From Muscardinus avellanarius (lineage: Eukaryota; Chordata; Mammalia; Rodentia; Gliridae): a DNA stretch of 64,000 bases. The position numbers and the translations under genes were made by a program. Under the pieces are notes generated by a model. It was not told the DNA's origin and made no database searches. It was given only the letters and a program-made list of their open reading frames with translations. Of this stretch, positions 22,975 through 33,399 are shown in pieces (position 1 is the first letter of the stretch; the number at the start of each line of letters is the position of its first letter). The stretch lies in the NCBI GenBank assembly GCA_963383645.1, contig OY726560.1, positions 148,371,052-148,435,051 on the forward strand. Direction: 5' to 3'.

Positions 22975-23587
22975 AGCCCAGTGCAGGGGCACACATCTGT
23001 AATCCCAGTACTTGGAAGGCTAAGACAGGAGGATCTCAGGTTCTTAATCAGCCTCATGAGGCCCTCCACAGCTTAGTGAGACTCTTTCAAAATTTAAAAA
23101 TAAAGCCAGGCATGGTGGCGCAAGCCTGTAATCCCAGCATTTGGGAGGCTGAGATAGGAGAATCTCCATAAACGGACAGCCTCAGCTACTTTAATGAGGC
23201 CCTTTGCAATTCAGTGAGACCTTGTCAAAATAAAGAATAAGAAATAGGGTTGGGGTATAGCTCAGAGGTAGAATGCCCCTGGGTTCCATTCCCAGTACTG
23301 CAAAAAGAAAAGAAAAATAAAATGGGGCTGGGTGTGGTAGTACACACTTGTAATCCCAGTACTTGGGAGGCCGAAACAGAAAGATCGCAGTTTGCAGACA
23401 GCCTCAGCTACCTAGTGAGTTAAATTAGTGATCTTGCTTCCAAATAAAGTACAAATATAGCTCAGAGGTAGAATGCCCCTGAGTTTCATCCCCAGTACCG
23501 CAAAAGAACAATAACAAAAACAAAAGGTAGATAAAATGGGGCTGGGGGTGTTGCTCAGGAGTAGAATGTATCTGGCTTCAATCTCCA

Positions 23588-23655
<68 letters not shown>

Positions 23656-23740
23656 AGAAGAAGAAGAAGAAGAAGAAGAAGAAGAAGGAGGAGGAGGAGG
23701 AGGAGGAGGAGGAGGAGGAGGAGGAGGAGGAGGAGGAGGA

Positions 23741-23792
<52 letters not shown>
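22975..23792 (+). mobile_element. Nested block of three B1-dID SINEs
   Basis: SINE A left half lies at 22978-23103 and an isolated ID right half at 23536-23590. Between them are two complete dimers, B at 23104-23310 and C at 23328-23515. C is flanked by ATAAAATGGGG on both sides (about 23318 and 23532), so it interrupts an A-rich linker. The simplest reading is that B and C inserted into the middle of A. The tail of A has become the composite purine satellite at 23595-23792. Confidence 0.8.
23595..23792. repeat. Composite (GA)n-(GAA)n-(GGA)n-(GAAA)n satellite
   Basis: About 60 bp of GA repeats are followed by GAA repeats (23653-23687), GGA repeats (to about 23740) and GAAA repeats (to 23792). 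It is an uninterrupted 195-bp polypurine strand. The poly-Arg, poly-Glu/Gly and Ser/Leu/Pro open frames over it are artefacts. Confidence 0.97.
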
Positions 23793-23794
23793 AT

Positions 23795-24016
23795 CCCAGT
23801 AGCTGGGTGTGGGGGCGCACGCTTGTAACCCCAGCGCTTGGGAGGCGGAGACAGGAGGATGGCACAGGTTCGAAGCCAGTAGCACTGGCTTAAGAGACCC
23901 TGTTTCCAAATAAAAATATTAAAAAAATAGGTCTGGGAATGGAGCCCGGAGGTAGATGGGCTTCCAGGAACCCCAGTACCACCAAAAAAAAAAAAAAAAA
24001 AAAGGAAACCCAGTAG
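23795..24016 (+). mobile_element. B1-dID SINE, subfamily B
   Basis: Left half GCTGGGTGTGGGGGCGCACG with B-box-like GGTTCGAAGCC; right half GTCTGGGAATGGAGCCCGGA and GGGCTTCCAGGAACCCCAG. The poly-A tail is at 23985-24003. Short direct repeats CCCAGTAG at both ends (23795-23802 and about 24009-24016) mark the target-site duplication. Confidence 0.9.
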
Positions 24017-24837
24017 ACGAGACTACCCAAAAGGTCTGCAAATGCCTGGGAAGTAAAGCAATCTCCATAGTTCAGTTCCAATACTCTGGGGATAATCAGG
24101 AAAGTATGACACTAGTGATCAGGGGCTCTTCCTGTCAGCTGGGCCATCTGAGGCCCCACCCCCTATCAGAGAAAAAATATTTTAAATGCACACTCATTCC
24201 ACATTAACTACAAACATTTCTGCTATCTTGCGGTCTATTTTCCTAAAAATCTTCACATCCTGCAAAACCACACACTAAAAATATCAGAATTCATGGGGGA
24301 AAACGGCTTTGGAAGTGTCCTTCACACCTATGCAACCTTGTTACCAGAAAGTTTCCAAAAAACAGTCATGGCTCTAATGAAATCCTGGCCTGGGAGCTCC
24401 AGCTCCTCCTATGGGAGGAGAGGCCTCTGGGACACCACGTCTTAGGAGAGCATTCTCACCGAAGTTAAAACCCACCCAGGTGGCACTTGCCCCCACTGTT
24501 TTCTCTAGGGAACAATATCTTTGCAGCCCATTCATGTGCTCTCTGCACCCCCAAAGAGCTTAAGGGTGTGGAAGCCAATAGAACAGACATGGCGCTTACC
24601 CTAAGGGCAGGTGCGTCTATAGACTTTTGACCTTTGTATTTTTTAGTTCATTTGTTATTCTTTCATCATGAAAAAGTGCATCCTGATCTATCAAAACATA
24701 AGTATGCTAGAAAAAACTAACTACAAATAAGCCCAAGTAACTTCCACATACACCAACATCATTTCCTATTACCAATCAGAGACTCGGGCTGCAGCAGACA
24801 GTTCTAGGTGTAAGACTATCCTTGTGTACTCAAAGAA
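24017..24837. other. Unannotated AT-rich sequence
   Basis: No repeat named. The AT-rich segment 24170-24330 and the segment 24610-24790 look like ordinary unique or possibly conserved non-coding DNA. Confidence 0.35.
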
Positions 24838-24838
24838 A

Positions 24839-24872
<34 letters not shown>

Positions 24873-25050
24873 CTGAGGATTGAACCCAGGGGCATTCTAC
24901 CTCCAAGCTACACCCCCAGCCCTATTTTTATTCTTTATTTTGAAACAGGCTCTAAGTTGTGGAGGTCCTCACTAAGTAGCTGAGGCTGGCCTCTAACTTG
25001 CAGTCCTCCCAAGAACTGGGATTACAGTGGTGTGCCACCACACCCAGCTG
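24838..25050 (-). mobile_element. B1-dID SINE with (TG)n tail
   Basis: Minus-strand dimer. The 3' tail appears as a (TG)14 run at 24842-24870, followed by GAGGATTGAACCCAGGGGCATTC (ID half) and the B1 half to GTGTGCCACCACACCCAGC. Confidence 0.9.
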
Positions 25051-25339
25051 CAGAAAGTCTTAAGAAGTAAAACGCTCTAACCTGCAAGTTGTTTTACAAC
25101 CTAATATGACTGTTTAATGTGTGGACTTTTAACGTTTTAGTCAAGCTGGCTCAGACTAAAAACAATTGACAAATTTTTGCAGCACCTCCTACTAAAAGCT
25201 GGATTATATTTTTCTACCTCCTGCATCTGATCTGGCCTCCCCACTTGTGTAGACCATCAAAACGCAGCAGAGATGATTTTACATGGCTTCCCCTTCTCAT
25301 TTTCTTACTGTCCAGAAACCACCATATGAAGAAATCTGA

Positions 25340-25620
25340 GCTGGGTGTGGTGGTGCACACCTGTAGTCCCAGTACTTGGGAGGCTAAGACAGGAGGGTCA
25401 CTGATTTGAGGTCAGGCTCAACAATTTAGTAAGACCCTCAGCAACTTGATGAGAACCTGTTTCAAAGTAAAATAATAAACAAAGGGCTGGGGGCATAACT
25501 CAGATGTAGAACCCTTCTGGGTTCAATCCCTACTACCAAAAGAAGTAGAGAAGAAAGAAGAGGAGGAGGAAGGAGAGGAGGAGGAACAGGAGGAGGAGGA
25601 GGAACAGGAGGAGGCAGGGG
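25340..25620 (+). mobile_element. B1-dID SINE with (GGA)n tail
   Basis: Complete dimer GCTGGGTGTGGTGGTGCACA...GGTTCAATCCCTACTACC, followed by a purine satellite (GAAGAA to GGAGGAGGA) at 25550-25620. Confidence 0.9.
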
Positions 25621-26049
25621 CAACCACCAAAACCTAGAGGTTAAAAGCCCAGCCCACAGCCAGCACCAATCCCCACCCCTGTAAGTGGCATCTTCTTGGA
25701 CCATCCAGCCCAGTGGAGCCGTCACATGGATGCAGTCCCATGAATAAGACCACAAGTAGGAGCAACAAGAGAACCTCCCAACAGAGACCTGCCCACACAA
25801 CCGTAAGCAATGAAATGACTACTCTTAAGCCATTAAATACTGGGATGGTATATCGTATAGCAAGAGTGAAATATTGTGACAGTTTATAAACATTTCACTG
25901 CATAATACTTGAATAGTTTTCCCTGGTTGGGTGCCAATAAATCTTTATTCGGTCTCAATGATGCCATGGGCCTCCTGAGGAGGGGCTCACCCAGCTCTGA
26001 AAGTGGCAGTGGCTCCAAGGACCCCCCAGAACACCAATGGCGTTCTGGC
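25621..26049. other. Unannotated sequence
   Basis: No named repeat or exon recognised. Confidence 0.4.
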
Positions 26050-26480
26050 TATGGTATGGTCAATAACAGATACCCACCCCCACATGTGGGCATCTGTGGC
26101 CCAGTTCCCAGGACCGATGAATACACAACCTTCACGACAAAAGACATTTTGCAGATGTGATTAAATTAAGGCTCTTGAGCTGGGGAGATTGGCCTGGGCC
26201 AGGCAGATGGATGTTAGACCAGGTTCTTATTCCAGGAACCAGAGAGGCAGTGAGAACAGAAACAGAGGCGCAGAGCTCTGAAGATGAAAGGAAGGGCCAG
26301 GAGCCGAGGAATGTAGGTAAGCTCCAGAAACAAGGAAAGGCGAGGAAGCAGGTTGTCCACCATGGTCTCCAGAAGGAAGCCACTCTCCCAATGCATTGGT
26401 TTTAGCCTCCTGAGACCCACTTGGGCGTATTTCTCACCTCCAGGAATATAAGATCATAAGTTTATTTTAAGCCTCCAACT
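26050..26480 (+). mobile_element. MLT1-type MaLR LTR
   Basis: GACAAAAGACATTTTGCAGATGTGATTAAATTAAGGCTCTTGAG, then GAAGATGAAAGGAAGGGCCAGGAGCCGAGGAATG and CTCCAGGAATATAAGATCATAAGTTTATTTTAAG, is the MLT1 order. It is the same family as the LTR at 12362-12830 but in the opposite orientation. Confidence 0.78.
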
Positions 26481-26483
26481 TGA

Positions 26484-26692
26484 CTTTTTTTTTTTTTTTT
26501 TGCAGGTCTAGGGATGGAGCCCAGGGGCATTCTACATCCGAGCTACAGCCGCTGCCCTATTTTTTTATTTTGAAACAGGGTCTCACTAAGTTGCAGAGGG
26601 CCTCACTAAGTAGCTCAGGCTGGTCGCAAACTGAGATCCTCCAGTCTCCGCCTCCCAAATGCTGGGATTACAAGTGTGTGCCCGGCACACAC
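26484..26692 (-). mobile_element. B1-dID SINE, subfamily A
   Basis: Poly-T tail at 26485-26501, ID half GGATGGAGCCCAGGGGCATTC, B1 half to CAAGTGTGTGCCCGGC. It sits at the polyadenylation end of the preceding MLT1 LTR. Confidence 0.9.
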
Positions 26693-26769
26693 TTGGTCAT
26701 TTTCAACAGCAACACTTGACTAATTGCTCCTCTCTACAAGCATAAACTGGTTTGTTTATATTCCCAACA

Positions 26770-27260
26770 GCTAACCATATAATGGTTAACATTAATTCAT
26801 GTCGACTTCATGCCAGCCCTGTTTTAAGTGCTTTTCCTGAATACACTCATTTAATCCTCACAAATGCCTGTGAATAAGACACTGATAATCCATTTCTTAT
26901 GGATGAGAAAATTAAGCCTGTAAGAGCTTAAGTAACTTGCCAGGGTCACAGAGCAGGTAGCTGGAGGACACAGCCCAGATTTGAACCCAGGCAGTCTGGC
27001 CCAGATCCAAGTTTTACCCAGCCCATCTCCCAAGTCGGCCTAACCGTGATGCTGGTCCAGTGACTGACACGTGCTGCCTTTATGCCTCGCTCCTACCAAG
27101 CTTGTCACAAATATCCTCTCACCTAACTCTCCCAGCCCTAGGCAAAAGGGATTGCAAGCTATCCTCAATTTCAGCAGGAGAAATTGAGGTACAGCAATGT
27201 TAAATCCAGAGCTGAAACATACCCGAACCCACAAGTCTCTGAGCCCAACATCCCAGTTTA
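26770..27260 (-). repeat. Two MIR copies in tandem
   Basis: Reverse-complement MIR at 26770-27020 (ACTCATTTAATCCTCACAAATGCCTG...TTAAGTAACTTGCCAGGGTCACAGAGC) is followed by a second, more decayed copy at 27060-27260 (GAGAAATTGAGGTACAGCAATG). Confidence 0.75.
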
Positions 27261-28004
27261 AGCAGACCCTTTGCATACCTCATCCCACTTGAGGCCCAGA
27301 TGGCAGAGGAGAAGACAAAGATAAGTAGCGTAACCATTTAACTCATCTTTCAAACAGGGATATTTAGAATGTGAAAGGAGTCGCTATTATTAATTTCTCT
27401 GGAACAAGGGGTCTATCCTAGAACTATCCCAACAAAGCTGGACCCACGGACCCCCTAAAGATAGGAGCACTAAAACCGAGGCCCCAACTCTGCAGCTCAG
27501 AACTTCCCAGGAGTGGTGTCATGGAGCAGCTGCCAGCCCCATAGGACATCTCTAACTTCCAGGTCACAGTCCAGGCTGAAGGGACGGGTGGTCCTGATGG
27601 AGCTCAGAGGAGCATCTGCAAGATGCTGGCACTGTGGGCGGAGCCTGCCTGGGTGTGGAGGGCGGTCCCTCTGAGAACAGGTCAGGGGGCCCTGCAGGGA
27701 GTCCAGGATTCAAAAACCTTGATGCCCACTGGCCGCCCTAGTCAGAAAACCCAGCGAGGAGTGAGGAGCCATGGCCACGGGCCAAGTAGAGCCACCCAGG
27801 GCAACAGCCTGAGACACTCAGCTTTCCCCAAGGTTCAGTGCCTGCTGGACCAAAGCGCCGCATGGCTTTTGTCTGCCTCTGCCTAGCGGTGGGCTCTCAG
27901 GCCAGCCCTTCTCCCTCTGAGCCCTCTGGACAAAATACAGCCACTGGTAACTGCCCCGCCAACCTCCACGGGATTCATAAAAATAAATACCAATTGCAGA
28001 TATG
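27261..28004. other. Unannotated sequence
   Basis: No named repeat or exon seen. Confidence 0.4.
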
Positions 28005-28048
28005 GGTTGGGGTTGGGGCTAGGATTAGAGGTTAGGATTAGGGTTGCA
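28005..28048 (+). repeat. Short telomere-like (TTAGGG-related) tract
   Basis: GGTTGGGGTTGGGGCTAGG followed by ATTAGAGGTTAGGATTAGGG is a degenerate run of TTAGGG-like hexamers. It ends in one perfect TTAGGG. Confidence 0.55.
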
Positions 28049-28079
28049 ATTACATAATTGCAATTATGGCCCATACTCC

Positions 28080-28262
28080 AAGAAGTGTGCTTAGCACTTA
28101 ATAGAGGATAGGTGAGTATATACAACCTACTCTGAGCTGTGTACTTTGACTATTGCCACTGTACAGATGGGGCAACTGAGACGGAGGCAAAAGAGCAGGG
28201 AAACAGCTTGCCCAGAATCCCAAAGCGGGTCAGTGGCAGGCTGGAGTTCAAGCACTGGTCCC
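28080..28262 (-). repeat. MIR SINE
   Basis: TGTGCTTAGCACTTAATAGAGG...CTGTACAGATGGGGCAACTGAGACGG...CTGGAGTTCAAGC is the reverse-complement MIR pattern. Confidence 0.75.
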
Positions 28263-28799
28263 TTAGACGCCTGTTGGAACATTCTTCCTGACCTACCCAG
28301 TCTCCCCAAAGTAGTGCAGCATGCTGGTGCACGGTCCCATGAGGATGGTCCCATCCCCCTGGTGGGCAGGAGATGGCTGTGCAGGTACACAGGCCAGGCA
28401 GCCACATTTCACACCGCTTCCACCTGATTTAAGGATTCAGTGATGAATTCTACACATACACATTCCCAGCCCCATTTTCCTGGAGGGTCTAGCCATAGGA
28501 GGTCAGGAATGAGAATCAGAATACCTCTGTGTTTCCTAAAGCTTTCTCTCCCTTTTCTGTAAAAGTGTCTTTTAAGCCTGGTTCCATCAAAGAGAACCAT
28601 GTGTCTGTCTGCTGCTATTCCTAACTTCCTGCTAGAACTCATGAGCCCAGCCTGGGTGCAAAGCCTCCTGCAGGTAACAGCACCTACCCCAGAGCGCAGT
28701 AACCTCATTTAGACTATGTATTTATGCTGTGGTCACCTCCTGATTATGGCAAAGGACCCAAGTTTTCCATGAAAGAATTGATATAAATAGTATACCTAA
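28263..28799. other. Unannotated sequence
   Basis: No named repeat or exon seen. Confidence 0.4.
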
Positions 28800-28995
28800 G
28801 ATAAATGCATTTTTTTTGTGTGGTACTGGGGTTCCTGGAAGCCCTTCTACCTCTGGGCTACACTCCCAGACATATTTTATATTTTTGAAACAGGGTCTCT
28901 TACGCCAGCGCGGCTGGCTTCGAACCTGCGCGATCCTCCTGTCTCCGCCTCCCATTACAAGCGTGCGCCACCACGCCCGGCGATAAATGCATTTT
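28800..28995 (-). mobile_element. Young B1-dID SINE, subfamily B, with 14-bp target-site duplication
   Basis: The element (28814-28981) is flanked by perfect GATAAATGCATTTT repeats at 28800-28813 and 28982-28995. The B1 half shows GGCTTCGAACCTGCGCGATC (B box), and the ID half is the GGGGTTCCTGGAAGCCCTTC form. The perfect duplication suggests a recent insertion. A short internal gap removes the AGCGCGGGGATT-type segment of the B1 half. Confidence 0.95.
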
Positions 28996-29277
28996 AACTA
29001 AATTATTCTAAAGATAATCAGGAAATGATAATGTGATGGTGGGGGGGTCATACATCCAGTGGAACCAGGAAAATGTCCCTCAAGCAGCTGAAGTTTGGAA
29101 GGCAGTCCTCGGAGGATACAACACACCTACGGGCGGCCGACAGCCCTGAGCTGTTCTCAGCATCCCTAGGAGCTGCACAGCTGGGGAAGGAACTTCTGTC
29201 CTCTGAGCTTCAGTCTCCCGATGGGTAGAACCACCCACTTTGGGGAGTATCTGTGACAATTAAATGAGATGATACAA

Positions 29278-29413
29278 GAGCCAGGCCTGGTGGTACTGGT
29301 ACTCACCTGTAGTCCAGGAGGACTCACCTGTAGTATCAGGAGGCTGAGACATATAGATCTGTAGATAGATAGATAGATGACAGACAGATATATAGATAGG
29401 TGATGGATGGATG

Positions 29414-29452
<39 letters not shown>

Positions 29453-29460
29453 GATAGGAG
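29278..29460 (+). mobile_element. SINE left half with internal duplication and (GATA)n
   Basis: The B1-like start AGCCAGGCCTGGTGGTAC is followed by a 21-bp tandem duplication of ACTCACCTGTAGTCCAGGAG (29301-29321 and 29322-29343). The element then runs into a GATA tetranucleotide satellite (29359-29453). The ID half is absent. Confidence 0.8.
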
Positions 29461-31687
29461 TCATTTAGCACAGAGCTGGTGCTTAGGAAGAATTTGCTAA
29501 CTCAGCCCAGCTCCAGAGAGTGAGTAACCTGTCTGCTCCCTGTCCCTCCCCACCCCTCCCAGAAGCTGAGGTTCCAAGCCTGACTTGGGATGCCTGGGAC
29601 CCCTGGTTTGCAGAGTTGGCTGGGAGAGATTCTGACAGAATAGGTTGGGGACAAAGCCGGTGATCAGGACTTCTGAGAAGCTCTTCAAGTGACCCCAACA
29701 GGAGAGGTACTCATGTAAATGACCCAAGAAGGGCGTCCAGTGGCCACAGACAGAAGCCCCAGTTCCCCCAGGCTGCCATGACTCCCCAACCTCTCCCACT
29801 GGGGAATGTGCAAGGATCAGGAATGGGCGGAGAGGGCTAGCTGTACCTCTTCCAAGGAGCTTGCTTCTGAGAGCAGAAAGACCGCAGAGCTAAAGGCACT
29901 CAGACCTGAACGTGTCCCCACATAGCCCCAAGTCTCAGGAAAACCGGAACAGAATCTGCCCTTCTCCTGAAGCCTCCCAGGGAAGTGGAGCAGCCCAACC
30001 ACCCACGAGGCCACATGAGGGCACTACAATCCTGGTGGGCATCGGGGTGGAGGCAAGAAGGCCGCCTCTCTGCTCCTCCTCTGGGCAGTTTGATCAGTGC
30101 CAACACTGTTTCCATATCTCTGGCATCGTGCACCCCATTCACAGACCAGGAAGGGAGAGTCTAGCTGGAGAGTCTTTGTACCCTGAGCCACTGTGGCCCC
30201 TCCCCATCGTACCTGTGACCTAACGCCCGGATGAGCTGGGCAGAGCGTCACGTGCCATGGCAGGGGTGCAGCAAGGGTCTGCAGCACCCACTTTCATGGG
30301 GGGGGGTCCCTCCTGAGCACTTGCTGCTGCTCCTGGGGTATCTTCTCCCAGCCCACCCTGCTGTGCCCAGCCCAGTGTGCACGCAAGAAGGAGAGGGCAG
30401 GCGCACCCTCCTGGTCTCATGTTCTCATTCATTAAAAGCCCCTGAGTCGTCGCCACCACTCTAATTATGCACAACAGTAATAAAAGCTTTCTCCCTTACC
30501 AAAGAGGCCTATTTAGAAGACAAGCCAGCACTTCACCCCCACAAGGTTGAGTCGTCAGTCACTCAAAGCCTTGTTGGAATCAAAGCCACAGTCTTCAGAG
30601 CTGGCCGGAGCCCCGCCCGCCGCCCCCTCCAGCTTGGCCTACTTCTGGGCATCCATGTTTCTAGAAGTGCCACTGGGTAGGGCAGAAAGGATGAGGGTGC
30701 CACACCCCACTGCCTCCCTCACTGAGAGTCACTCAACAAACAGTAGGACGCCTCTTGAGTACCTACTGTGTGCCCTTACTAAGTTCATGGAAGTGAAAGA
30801 CACAGCCCCTGCCCTGTGGAGAGCAAAGGTCCTGAGGGAAACAGCACAAGTGTTGAGGCTCTGTGGCAGAATCATAGCCGGCTCCAGCATCGTCTGGGTG
30901 GGCAGTTACCACATTCCTTAAAGCCCTAAATCGCCTCACTGACAAAATTCAGAGGGTTGTCAGTCAGAGGAGGAAATGGGGTGCATGATATGAAGGCACT
31001 CGAATAAGACCTGGCATCCCCAGTGCCAAGTACCAAAGACTTGGGGACCACGCAGGTGGATTTCACCCAGATGCATGAATCCAAGAAGTGACACCCAAAC
31101 TGAGTTTTGCAGGATGAATAGGAGTTTGCTGGACAAAGGGAGGTGTTCTGGGCAGAGGGAGCTGCATGAGATGAGAGACAAGGGAGATCACAGAGACCTA
31201 GGAAACCTAGCACCAAGGCGGAAGGACGTGTACTGGGCTGGAGGACCACCGCGCAGGGACAGAGCTCACACATCCAGGTCCTAGCGCGATACCTGAGCAT
31301 CACCTGATCTTTTCTTGGTTTCTTTGGACACCTCAACTAGGTGTTGCCTGGTGGCCAGAGTGGGGCAGCCGCACTGTCTGTTAGTCATACACTCATCCAC
31401 CGGGACACTCCACACAAGTCCCAGGGTCCTAGGATGTGCTGGGCATGGGCTAGGGGGCTGCATGGGGGTGCACAGCTTGACATCCCGGGCCCCAGGTGTG
31501 CGGGCCCAAGGCCTCCCCTCTCCCACCATTCATTGCTAGGCAGGCCTGGCAGCTTCTCTGTGAAATGGTGGAAGTGGGCCACAGGGCCTCTCCAGTCACT
31601 CATTCAGCAAGTGTGGTCAGGGTTCAAGGAGATTACTCAGTATTCCCAGGCGTCAGCATACACTAAGTCCTCGGCAAATGTCAAGGT
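29461..31687. other. Unannotated sequence, 2.2 kb
   Basis: No exon recognised. A possible old repeat remnant at about 30735-30830 (CTCTTGAGTACCTACTGTGTGCCC) is too short to classify. An AT-richer segment at 30440-30510 includes CTCTAATTATGCACAACAGTAATAAAAGC. Confidence 0.4.
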
Positions 31688-31917
31688 TTAAAATTCTCAT
31701 TTTTTTTTTTTTTTTGGTGGTGGTACTGGGGTTCCTGGAAGCCCTTCTATCTCCACGCTATACTCCCAGACCTATTTTTACATTTTTATTTGGAAACAGG
31801 GTCTCCTAAGCCAGCACGCAAGGCTGGCTTCGAACCTGCGTGATCCTCCTGTCTCTGCCTCCCAAGCACGGGGATTACAAGCATGCACCACCATGCCCAG
31901 CTAAAATTCTCATTTTT
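31688..31917 (-). mobile_element. Young B1-dID SINE, subfamily B, with target-site duplication
   Basis: Flanks TAAAATTCTCATTTTT at 31689-31704 and 31902-31917 match. The ID half is GGGGTTCCTGGAAGCCCTTC and the B1 half carries GGCTTCGAACCTGCGTGATC. Confidence 0.95.
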
Positions 31918-32795
31918 ATTAAGTGCCAGACGGGTAAGAACCCCGTTTCCAAAGCCTAATGCAACACATCCACAAACATCCTCCACCCAGAGGCACCCTC
32001 CACCCGGGCAAAACTGCCTGCCTGCCACCCTGCTGCTCCTGGACCCCCACTCCTGGGGAAAATGATGAGGTGTCCACTATCCATGCCTGCCCTGAGGAGC
32101 TGCCCCCACAGAACCCATCCTGCTCTCAGTTCCTGCCCAGTCTGTCTCTCTCTAGGGCTCCATGTGCCAGCAACTCAGGGCATGGGGGAGGGGCAGCATG
32201 AAGGTCACCATCTCAGCCTCTGCAGTCCAACAGCCCAGAGACCAAAGGTGCCCCTTCAGAGTTTGCAAATTAACCAACTTAAACACTCTATTAAGGAAAT
32301 GCTGCAAGCATATACAACGGGATTAGTAATGAACCACCACCTAGCCACCACCGGCCTTCAACAACTACCAACACACTACCGTTTTTGTTCTGCAGGCGCC
32401 TCCACCAGCTCCTCGCCCTATCCCAGCCTTTCAGCACTCCCCACCACCCAGGGGTCCTCTCTGCACAAGCCCAGCACAGCACGGTGCCCGTGACATTTGT
32501 TCTTCTGCACCAAGAGCATCCTTGAAATAGCCCCCTGAGCGGCAACCATTTCTCTGTCCCTAGTAGGATGGCAACCACTGGCCACACCCATGTGGTCCAG
32601 ACAGGTGGCAAAGGATTCCAGCCCTGGAATCCGATGGCCAGGGGCCCAGCCAACACTTCTAGATGTGGGGCCTCGGATGGGTCATTCCATCTATGTTTAA
32701 ATTTCCCACCAGTAACAGGAATGCTGCTAGCAGGCTTGTTATGAGGCTTTAAAAAAATAATAATGCATGCTCACTACTTAACATACAGCATGAAG
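31918..32795. other. Unannotated sequence with an old repeat fragment
   Basis: The segment 32275-32400 (AATGCTGCAAGCATATACAACGG...AATGAACCACCACCTAGCC) resembles 42495-42570 in this window and a common ancient mammalian repeat. No gene recognised. Confidence 0.4.
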
Positions 32796-32932
32796 CAAGG
32801 AAACTTTTTTTTGTGTGTGGTACTGGGGATGGAACCAGGGGCCTTCTCCCTCCAGGCTACACTCCCAGACCTATTTTATATTTTATTTGGAAACGGGGTC
32901 TCTTAAGCCAGCTGAGGCACAAGGAAACTTTT
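32796..32932 (-). mobile_element. 5'-truncated SINE with intact target-site duplication
   Basis: Only the ID half and linker of a dimer remain (32809-32919), ending abruptly at TCTTAAGCCAGCTGAGGCA. The sequence is still bounded by CAAGGAAACTTTT at 32796-32808 and 32920-32932. It therefore inserted in truncated form instead of being cut down later. Confidence 0.85.
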
Positions 32933-32934
32933 GA

Positions 32935-33040
32935 AATATATGCAGGAGGCAGATTCTGCTCCTTGGAGATGCTATTACTATCCCCCATTTTGCAGATAAG
33001 GGGATGGCAGCCCAGAGAGGCCCCGGGAGGTGCTGGGGAC
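32935..33040 (-). repeat. MIR remnant
   Basis: TATTACTATCCCCCATTTTGCAGATAAGGGGATGGCAGCCCAGAGAGG is the reverse-complement MIR core. Confidence 0.65.
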
Positions 33041-33399
33041 AGCTGAAGTTACTCCTCAGGGTGCTGCATCCTCAGTCCATCCACCTGGATGCACTGGAAG
33101 CAGAGGAACGCTCTAGAAGAGACAGGTGTGCAGGGGCAGGGGACCCCGCATAGAGTGTGTGTGTGTGTAGCGTGGCAGTGCTGAACGTGATTTTGCAAGA
33201 CAACAGTGTTGTGAAGCGGGTGCACATCCCTCACAGATGCTGTACCCACCTTGCATGGGTTACAACCACCCGCCCACTAGCTCAGCATGGAAACAAGGCA
33301 CTGCTTCACTGACGCTCAGGGTTTAGCCATTTGGATGCTCCTCACCATCACCCGAAGATTTTTTTTCCCAAACTTGAAAGAAAAAGGTGGAAGGGGGGA

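Noticed and set aside
23412..23909. Frames rich in Ser/Leu/Pro or Arg/Glu
   Set aside because: Translations of the GA/GAA/GGA/GAAA satellite.
29359..29453. CRISPR-like array
   Set aside because: A GATA tetranucleotide satellite without spacers; the same applies to all other short tandem arrays here.
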